Positions 32,174 through 36,905 of a DNA stretch of 36,905 nucleotides are shown here, in pieces. The translations under genes were made by a program, and so were the position numbers. Under the pieces are notes generated by a model, which saw only the letters and a list, made by a program, of their open reading frames with translations, had not been told where the DNA came from and made no database searches. Numbering within the stretch: position 1 is the stretch's first letter; the number at the start of each line of letters is the position of its first letter. The stretch comes from RUG11894 sp964344335 (GTDB lineage: Bacteria > Bacillota > Clostridia > Peptostreptococcales > Anaerovoracaceae): NCBI GenBank assembly GCA_964344335.1, contig CAYFMW010000015.1, forward strand, positions 1 through 36,905. Direction: 5' to 3'.

Positions 32174-32272
32174 ATGGCTGTTGATATTTCCTACAACATA
32201 TCTTTATTTGCGCCTATAAAGAAGGGTGCTGCTGTTTCGGATGAGCGCTCCGATAAAATATTCAGAGCTTAG
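32174..32272 (+). CDS. Candidate small protein, 32 residues
   Basis: ATG 32174 opens a 32-codon frame beginning MAVDISYNISLFAPIKKG, ending with TAG at 32270-32272. GAGGAG lies 7 nt upstream of the ATG. TTGTAT with 17-nt spacing to TAAATC (about 32129-32157) is a weak promoter candidate. The stop lies inside the loop of a good terminator. The set of signals suggests a real short transcript, divergent from the SCIFF operon. I recognise no family. It could also be the N-terminal remnant of a broken gene. Confidence 0.4.
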   Translation: MAVDISYNISLFAPIKKGAAVSDERSDKIFRA

Positions 32273-32289
32273 ATGAGCTCTCTTTTTTT
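32264..32289 (+). terminator. Rho-independent terminator after the 32-codon gene
   Basis: AGAGCT (32264-32269), loop TAGATG, AGCTCT (32276-32281), then C and seven T. The stem is short but perfect and the T-run is strong. Confidence 0.65.
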
Positions 32290-32290
32290 G

Positions 32291-32577
32291 CAGACTGAAG
32301 CGAAGGAGATTTGCAAAATTTGCCAAGGTGGTCGATCAGAGGGAATATCGCAGGGCTCTGGTCCTCAAAGGAATGAGAAAATTGGGCTTTGAACCCTCCG
32401 ATTTCGATGCTATATGCTCCCGCGGAGGCCTGCTTCGCCACATACCGAGCGGCACCTACGAGGTTAATGAACGGGTAATTGCGGATGTAATTAATCCCCC
32501 CTACGGCGAGCATGCTTCAAATCTGGGCGTCCTGATTGCAAAGGATATTGCGGATATGGCCGGGCTTCGCGCATATT
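32291..32577 (+). pseudogene. buk: Butyrate kinase fragment, 5'-truncated and frameshifted
   Basis: The sequence encodes a segment near the N-terminus of butyrate kinase, the enzyme making ATP from butyryl phosphate: VVDQREYRRALVLKGM, then ICSRGGLLRHIPSGTYEVNE and GEHASNLGVLIAKDIADM, all typical of the family. The N-terminal phosphate-binding strands (NPGSTSTK-like) are absent; a terminator stands immediately before. The stretch QTEAKEICK at 32291-32317 looks like the preceding family segment but is one base out of frame with KVVDQ, within AAAATTT. It runs into the scaffold gap, so the 3' part is not seen. Probably a dead gene, unless assembly error explains the frame change. Confidence 0.75.
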
Positions 32578-32677
32578 NNNNNNNNNNNNNNNNNNNNNNN
32601 NNNNNNNNNNNNNNNNNNNNNNNNNNNNNNNNNNNNNNNNNNNNNNNNNNNNNNNNNNNNNNNNNNNNNNNNNNNNN
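32578..32677. other. Scaffold gap of 100 N
   Basis: Exactly 100 unknown bases. Butyrate kinase sequence enters and aminotransferase sequence leaves, so the true gap is longer or the join is wrong. Confidence 0.99.
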
Positions 32678-32797
32678 ATAGTGCCCGCCGATCAGTTCGG
32701 CTGTCCCGGATATTTGAGGGTATCCTACTGTGTGGATAAGGATATGATAGCAAGGTCGCTGCCTGCGTTCCGAGCTCTTATGGAAAGATGTAAATAG
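32678..32797 (+). CDS. PLP aminotransferase (class I/II), C-terminal 39 residues
   Basis: The frame is open from the end of the gap and ends at TAG 32795-32797. It reads VPADQFGCPGYLRVSYCVDKDMIARSLPAFRALMERC in pieces: FGCPGYLRVSYCV is the usual end of class I aminotransferases, with the substrate carboxylate-binding Arg in YLRVSYC. The aspartate aminotransferase-like branch is the closest I can name. Everything before is missing in the gap. Whether the complete gene is intact cannot be judged. Confidence 0.75.
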   Translation: MVPADQFGCPGYLRVSYCVDKDMIARSLPAFRALMERCK

Positions 32798-32832
32798 ACC
32801 CGGAAATTATGTGGATAGATGCATAAATCGGC

Positions 32833-32861
32833 TTGACAAAGAGGATTGACATAACTATACT
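32833..32861 (+). promoter_or_regulatory. Promoter of rpmF
   Basis: TTGACA (32833-32838), exactly 17 nt, TATACT (32856-32861). The -35 is perfect and the -10 has one mismatch; about 40 nt before the rpmF ATG. Confidence 0.88.
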
Positions 32862-32899
32862 CAAATAGTTGTTTATCAAAATGTAAGGAGGTGTTCAAG

Positions 32900-33082
32900 A
32901 TGGCAGTACCTAAGAGAAGAACATCCAAGGCTAAGAAATCAAGCAGGAAATCTGTTAATATGGCAAAATCGGCCCCGGCGCTTTCGACCTGTTCGAAGTG
33001 TCACGAACCCAAGATTCCCCACAGAGTATGCCCCAACTGCGGCCACTACGACGGCAGGGAGATAATCGCGGAAGAAGAATAA
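32900..33082 (+). CDS. rpmF: 50S ribosomal protein L32
   Basis: A 60-residue protein with the family start MAVPKRRTSKAKKSSRKS and a zinc ribbon, CSKCHEPKIPHRVCPNCG (CxxC twice). L32 is a small protein of the large subunit. GGAGG lies before ATG 32900; an upstream GTG at 32891 is within that site. In many Clostridia yceD precedes rpmF and plsX follows; neither is here. It has its own promoter and terminator. Confidence 0.97.
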   Translation: MAVPKRRTSKAKKSSRKSVNMAKSAPALSTCSKCHEPKIPHRVCPNCGHYDGREIIAEEE

Positions 33083-33113
33083 TAGACCTGAACAATACTT
33101 TAGCTAAAGGTGG

Positions 33114-33143
33114 AAGAGCGGCTTTCTGCAGAGGCCGCTCTTT
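33114..33143. terminator. Rho-independent terminator between rpmF and larC
   Basis: AAGAGCGGC (33114-33122), loop of 11, GCCGCTCTTT (33134-33143), nine pairs. T-rich on the plus side; usable by the convergent larC transcript also. Confidence 0.82.
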
Positions 33144-33156
33144 GTTTTATATTCAG

Positions 33157-34353
33157 TTACTTCTTCGCGAGCTCTTTCGCTTCGCGAAGGCTGATATTTT
33201 TCTCTCTTGCCAGTTGCGCAAGATCGTCATATTCAAGCTTCGAACGCCTGATTCCGTAGCCTTCGGAATGCTTTGCCCGGAACACTCCCGCAGGAGTTTC
33301 AGTTTCCTCGATTTCGCGCTTTAGAATGTATCTGGCGCAGTGAGCCTCCCTTATTCCCAGAGTAGTCGTATATTTGAAAATTGCCTCGACAAGTGTCCTC
33401 CTTTTCTCTTCCCTGCAGAGGACTGATAAAAGTATTCCCGGGCGGCCTTTCTTCATGTTGATTGGCGCGGTGAATACATCCAGGGCTCCGGCCTCGAAGA
33501 GCCTATCAGCAGCGAAAGCTATCTCTTCTCCGCTCATGTCGTCGATATTGCAACTCAATTCGCAGATTTCGTCTTTGTAATCCTCATCAATCCCGATTTC
33601 CGCTTCCCCCAGGAATGCGCGCAGGCAGTTCGCAGCTTCGAAGTCCTTCGTACCCATGCCGTAGCCGATAGCCTCCGTCCTCATTGCGGGCATCTGTGCG
33701 AATTCATTAGCAAAGTGTTTTATAAGGGCAGCTCCGGTAGGAGTGCAGAGCTCTTCCTCGATATTACCCGAGAGACTCGGAATTCCTTTTAGAATTGTGG
33801 CTGTAGCGGGGGCGGGGACGGGCAGTATTCCGTGTGCGCAATGCACTTTCCCGAAGCCCGTGTGTACGGGCGAAGCGATAACTTTGGAAGGGGCGAGCTT
33901 CTTCATTAAAAGACAGACAGATGCGATATCCGCGATGGCGTCCATGGTGCCGACTTCGTGGAAATGAACTTCGCTGACTTCGACCCCGTGAGCCTTGCTT
34001 TCGGCATCCGCTATTAACTTATATACCTCAAGTGCATCGGCCTTAACATCCGGGGGCAGCTTCAGATTTGAGATTATATCCTCGATTTCGCGCATGCTAC
34101 CGTGGTGGTGATGGGCATGCGGGTGCTCGTGATTGCAGTGCTCGCCTTCTTCAATACCGTCGACTTTAACTACGAACTTTGTGCCCATTATGCCGCATTT
34201 TTCAGCGGGTTTAGCACTTATTACGACAGCGGGTATTCTAGCGGCGTTCATTTCAGCAAGAAATTCCTCCTTATCGGGAAGCAGTTCGAGCAGCGCGCCC
34301 GCCAGCATATCGCCGGCAGCTCCCATCGAGCAGTCCAAGAATAAAATTTTCAT
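33157..34353 (-). CDS. larC: Nickel-pincer cofactor biosynthesis protein LarC
   Basis: A 398-residue CTP-dependent cyclometallase that inserts nickel into the pyridinium dithiocarboxylate cofactor. It opens with MKILFLDCSMGAAGDMLAGALLEL-type sequence, has the histidine-rich run CNHEHPHAHHHH near residues 73-85 (metal-binding), then VHFHEVGTMDAIADI and the C-terminal NIDDMSGEEIAFA domain. The whole protein is in one frame; in Lactobacillus plantarum LarC is made by a programmed frameshift between larC1 and larC2. The ATG follows the larB stop after one base and is preceded by AAGGGAG within larB. Last gene of the larE-larB-larC operon. Confidence 0.95.
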   Translation of the reverse strand: MKILFLDCSMGAAGDMLAGALLELLPDKEEFLAEMNAARIPAVVISAKPAEKCGIMGTKFVVKVDGIEEGEHCNHEHPHAHHHHGSMREIEDIISNLKLPPDVKADALEVYKLIADAESKAHGVEVSEVHFHEVGTMDAIADIASVCLLMKKLAPSKVIASPVHTGFGKVHCAHGILPVPAPATATILKGIPSLSGNIEEELCTPTGAALIKHFANEFAQMPAMRTEAIGYGMGTKDFEAANCLRAFLGEAEIGIDEDYKDEICELSCNIDDMSGEEIAFAADRLFEAGALDVFTAPINMKKGRPGILLSVLCREEKRRTLVEAIFKYTTTLGIREAHCARYILKREIEETETPAGVFRAKHSEGYGIRRSKLEYDDLAQLAREKNISLREAKELAKK

Positions 34354-34354
34354 G

Positions 34355-35113
34355 TTATTTACTCCCTTTGTGATTTATCATGCTCGCTATATAAGCGGCT
34401 CCGAATCCGTTGTCTATATTGACCACGCTCACTCCGTTAGCGCAGGAATTGAGCATGGATAGCAGGGCGGAAAGACCTTCGAAAGAGGCTCCGTATCCGA
34501 CGCTCGTCGGTACGGCAATTACGGGGCAGTCCGCAAGTCCTGATATTACGCTCGCAAGAGCACCCTCCATACCCGCCACTGCTATTATTACGCTTGCGGA
34601 CATTATCTCTTCCGCATGCGAGAGCAACCTGTGAATCCCCGCGACGCCCACATCGTAGAGTCGAGTGACGGGGTTTGCGAGGAATTCGGCAGTGATTGCG
34701 GCTTCTTCCGCGACCGATATATCGGCGGTGCCGCCGCTTGCGATAACGATGCGTCCGCTGCAGTCGGGTTTCGGAATTTCACCGACGATTCCTATGCGCG
34801 CTTCTCTGCGGTAATCGATATCGAAATCTGCTATTTTCGAAAGCTCTTCGCAGGCGGCTTCGTCCAGTCTCGTTATAAGTATCGGTTTTTGTCCGTGCCT
34901 GATCAGAGAATCGACAATACCCTTTATCTGTGATGGCGTTTTAAATTCGCCGTATATTATTTCGGAATTTCCGGTCCTGACTCTTCTGTGGAGGTCAACC
35001 TTGGCGTAGCCGAGCTCCTCGAAGGGTTTGATTTTAAGCTTAAGGACAGCTTCGTCGACAGATAAGGTCCCGTCCTTTACAGCCTTAAGTATTTCGCGCG
35101 GGCTTCTATCCAT
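34355..35113 (-). CDS. larB: Nickel-pincer cofactor biosynthesis protein LarB
   Basis: A 252-residue carboxylase/hydrolase of the PurE-related family that carboxylates the pyridinium ring of nicotinic acid adenine dinucleotide, the first step of the cofactor. The C-terminal half has the PurE-like core SGGTADISVAEEAA, VAGMEGALASVISGLADCPVIAVP and SVGYGASFEGLSAL. Start 35113 is chosen because GGAGG lies just before it; a longer frame begins inside larE without a ribosome site. It overlaps larE by 8 nt. Confidence 0.94.
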   Translation of the reverse strand: MDRSPREILKAVKDGTLSVDEAVLKLKIKPFEELGYAKVDLHRRVRTGNSEIIYGEFKTPSQIKGIVDSLIRHGQKPILITRLDEAACEELSKIADFDIDYRREARIGIVGEIPKPDCSGRIVIASGGTADISVAEEAAITAEFLANPVTRLYDVGVAGIHRLLSHAEEIMSASVIIAVAGMEGALASVISGLADCPVIAVPTSVGYGASFEGLSALLSMLNSCANGVSVVNIDNGFGAAYIASMINHKGSK

Positions 35114-35855
35114 TCCTCGCCTCCAAATCCAAAGTAATTTCATCGAAGTATTCGCCGAGCCGACTGCAGACAGCCTCCCTGTAGTTCAGTATTAGGGGGA
35201 ATTGTTCCCTCTTGATTTGAATCTTGGCAATCCCGTCGCTACTTCTCACCCGGAAATCAATAAAACCCAGGGAGCGCAGATATTCTTCGGCTCGCTCTAT
35301 CCGCAGCAGCTTATCTTCGCTTAGAGCCTCGTTTTGCATTATCCTCGTCGCAAGGCAGGAGTAGGGGGGCTTATCCCAAGTCAATATTCCGGCCTGCCTC
35401 GAGCGTACCGCAACATCCTCTTTGCCGATTCCGCATTCCCTAAGAGGGGAGAGCACTTCCAGTTCGGCAAGAGCCTTCATTCCGGGACGCTCTGAGGGAT
35501 TATCCGAGGCATTGCTGCCGTCCATCACTTCAAAGTAGCCGTCAAGTCGAGCGCGGTCCATAATTGCATTAATCATCCGTTTCTTGCAGTGATAACAGCG
35601 TTCAGGGTCGTTATTCGCAATCTTAGGGCAAGAGAGTATATCCTCCTCGATTATCCTGAGATTCGCGTCGAGCTCCGAGGCAATCCTTATTGCGTCTTCC
35701 AGCTCAAAGCTCGGCTGAAATTGTGATTTCAGGAAATAAGCCTTAACATCGGCGCCGGATTCAAGAGCTGCATGCAAGAGATAGGATGAGTCTGCACCGC
35801 CGGAAAAGGCGAGGGCAATTTTGCTGTGCATTTTAAAAAAATCTCGTAATTCCAT
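35106..35855 (-). CDS. larE: Nickel-pincer cofactor sulfur insertase LarE
   Basis: A 249-residue PP-loop ATP pyrophosphatase that adenylates the cofactor precursor and adds sulfur. The PP-loop SGGADSS is at residues 18-24. C167 in the PPYSCLATRI segment corresponds to the sacrificial cysteine of Lactobacillus LarE; a further CxxC (ERCYHC, residues 87 and 90) lies earlier. I do not see the extra cysteine set expected of cluster-dependent LarE around C167. No Shine-Dalgarno is seen; TAATAT lies 6 nt before the ATG, so this may be a leaderless message. First gene of the lar operon. No larA (lactate racemase or relative) lies in the window. Confidence 0.94.
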   Translation of the reverse strand: MELRDFFKMHSKIALAFSGGADSSYLLHAALESGADVKAYFLKSQFQPSFELEDAIRIASELDANLRIIEEDILSCPKIANNDPERCYHCKKRMINAIMDRARLDGYFEVMDGSNASDNPSERPGMKALAELEVLSPLRECGIGKEDVAVRSRQAGILTWDKPPYSCLATRIMQNEALSEDKLLRIERAEEYLRSLGFIDFRVRSSDGIAKIQIKREQFPLILNYREAVCSRLGEYFDEITLDLEARNG

Positions 35856-35861
35856 AACTAA

Positions 35862-35890
35862 ATATTACTTCAATACTGCTGTTTTGCCAA
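35862..35890 (-). promoter_or_regulatory. Promoter of the lar operon, leaderless arrangement
   Basis: Minus strand TTGGCA (plus 35885-35890), 17-nt spacer, TAATAT (plus 35862-35867), then TTAGTT and the larE ATG. Transcription is expected to start at or next to the ATG. Confidence 0.6.
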
Positions 35891-35967
35891 GAAGCTCGCA
35901 GATGGATGTAATTAAGGGTTTTGAAGGCTGAAAGTATACATGGGGACAGGGAATATTGCGTTTATCT

Positions 35968-35995
35968 TTGAAGCCGTCAACAAATATTGTATAAT
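35968..35995 (+). promoter_or_regulatory. Promoter of the truncated transporter gene
   Basis: TTGAAG (35968-35973), 16-nt spacer, TATAAT (35990-35995); a GAGGAAG ribosome site follows near 36027. Confidence 0.65.
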
Positions 35996-36043
35996 TAAAA
36001 AAATCGCCTTGAGAGTATCCGCCGCGTCAGAGGAAGAAGTGCT

Positions 36044-36352
36044 GTGATAAAAAATCGTATGCAAGACATTAAGAAAAACGCTTTTTTTATTATGCTGATA
36101 GGCCTGGGTTTTCTATGGACGAGCACTGCATACATCGCTCAAGCTTACAGGATGCTCACCATGCTCGAAGGAGCTGCGGTCAATCTGATCAGCAGCGGAG
36201 CCTATTATGTATGCCAGGCGGCGGGAGTGGCTCTTGTCGCATTCCTCTTCGCAAAGCGTCCGGCATTTGCGGGCGGCAGGCTATTTCCTTTTTCAAGCAC
36301 GCTTTTCGTCGTCGTCTGCAACGCCGCAACTCTCTATATAAAATCTTTAAAT
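36044..36352 (+). pseudogene. Membrane transporter-like N-terminal fragment
   Basis: From GTG 36044 (or ATG 36059) the frame encodes about 103 residues with three hydrophobic helices: FFIMLIGLGFLWTSTAYIA, a middle AYYVCQAAGVALVAFLFAK and LFVVVCNAATLYI. The arrangement resembles the start of a major-facilitator-like permease, but no signature motif is present. After about residue 103 the frame runs into sequence that reads better on the other strand as a coiled linker of a second broken gene. Promoter and ribosome site are kept. I call it a 3'-truncated gene. Confidence 0.5.
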
Positions 36353-36905
36353 TTGGAAAAGGCGCAAGCGATCTTCTTCGAGCAATTCCTTGGATTCTCG
36401 GGAAACAATTCTCTCCCTTTCTCTTTTGACAATCAGATTGATTTTCTCAGAGTCGAGAAGAGCGTCAGCACTGGGGCTATCATAAATGTGACGGCTAATT
36501 TAGGGAATTCACTTATACCGAGAATCGCAGGCAGAGTTTCTGTTATTAAGCCCAATACGAGAGGAATATGCGCGGATATCAAAACATGTGTCGCGTGTTT
36601 TTTAAGGGGGTCTTGAGGGTCAATTTTTATGCGCCAACGAATGAGGAATGCGAGACTCGAAATCGAAAATGCGGCATAGTATGTCATAAACCAAATATCC
36701 CCCGGGGTTAGGGGCATTGTATTTATCCAACCGAAATCGCTTTGCACCAGCAAGTATTGTTGGTCCTTGAGAACTCCGAAGGGTGCGAACAGAATTACAT
36801 TAATTATGGAAGGAATATAAATTAATGCATGAGCCATCCCTTTCTTTACCAGAAGCGGAGTCCCCGTTAGGATTAGTGTAAAGTGAAAGAAGACGCTGTA
36901 AAAAA
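36347..36905 (-). pseudogene. 7TM sensor-type membrane protein fragment, right edge of window
   Basis: The minus-strand frame enters from the right edge and encodes several hydrophobic helices: VFFHFTLILTGTPLLVK, HALIYIPSIINVILFAP, IWFMTYYAAFSISSLAFLI, and IPLVLGLITETLPAIL. The helix pattern and short loops resemble the 7TM sensor domains of histidine kinases or GGDEF proteins. The frame stops at 36433. One base shift at about 36446 gives a further open stretch, EKINLIVKRERERIVSRE and beyond, to a TAA at 36347, which looks like a charged linker helix. No kinase or GGDEF domain follows. I infer a frameshift and loss of the output domain; start not in the window. Confidence 0.5.

Noticed and set aside
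1..36905. CRISPR arrays, tRNA, rRNA, intact insertion sequences, prophage or defence cassettes
   Set aside because: Scanned for by eye on both strands and not seen; a covariance-model search was not possible here.

Overview
The window looks like a piece of a low-to-mid GC anaerobic Clostridia genome, plausibly from the Eubacteriales Family XIII / Anaerovoracaceae neighbourhood. The assignment rests on a SCIFF peptide with its radical SAM maturase, the order rpmB - yloU - recG - rsmD - coaD - coiled-coil protein - tmcAL - ackA ... rpmF, strong GGAGG ribosome sites, TTGACA/TATAAT-type promoters, and butyrate kinase. The placement below class level is inference. Two runs of exactly 100 N (23209-23308 and 32578-32677) show that this is a draft scaffold, so gene adjacency across them is not proven.

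Layout. 1-880: a partial unknown gene leaving the left edge, abutting a wrecked ilvD. 883-8767: a zinc-ribbon DUF4428-type gene on the minus strand, then a plus-strand operon of threonine aldolase-like enzyme, membrane-anchored M3 peptidase, ABC exporter and membrane-anchored 5'-nucleotidase, followed by a tiny membrane protein with its own promoter. 8818-12360: a DnaQ/YprB-type exonuclease that looks leaderless, a structured intergenic region, a Xer-family recombinase that has lost most of its catalytic residues, a tandem P-II-like protein, and rplS. 12377-20000: a PaaK/CapK-like adenylate-forming enzyme, an alpha/beta hydrolase, a calcium P-type ATPase and a DUF554 membrane protein, interspersed with fragments of a CPBP protease, a histidine kinase and an ABC-2 permease. 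20255-23185: an NAD-dependent epimerase, an acyl-ACP thioesterase, a GNAT acetyltransferase and a GyrI-like protein.

23400-30430 is the conserved housekeeping block: L28, Asp23/YloU, RecG, RsmD, CoaD, a coiled-coil protein, TmcAL and acetate kinase. 30433-32095 is the SCIFF ribosomal peptide locus on the minus strand, with promoter, precursor, an intercistronic terminator-like hairpin and maturase. It sits, together with a broken butyrate kinase, a scaffold gap and the tail of an aminotransferase, where Clostridia often have only yceD between ackA and rpmF. 33157-35855 is a larE-larB-larC operon for the nickel-pincer nucleotide cofactor, with no larA in view. The right edge holds two converging membrane-protein fragments.

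The most interesting items are: the SCIFF precursor, which has Gly where I remember the usual thioether acceptor Thr, with an attenuator before its maturase; the catalytically emptied Xer homologue next to a double P-II protein; two genes whose -10 boxes sit exactly 6 nt before the ATG (candidate leaderless mRNAs); a 32-codon gene with its own promoter, ribosome site and terminator; and an unusual number of truncated genes, which points to ongoing decay. I did not find a CRISPR array, a tRNA or rRNA gene, an intact insertion sequence, or a clear new defence system.
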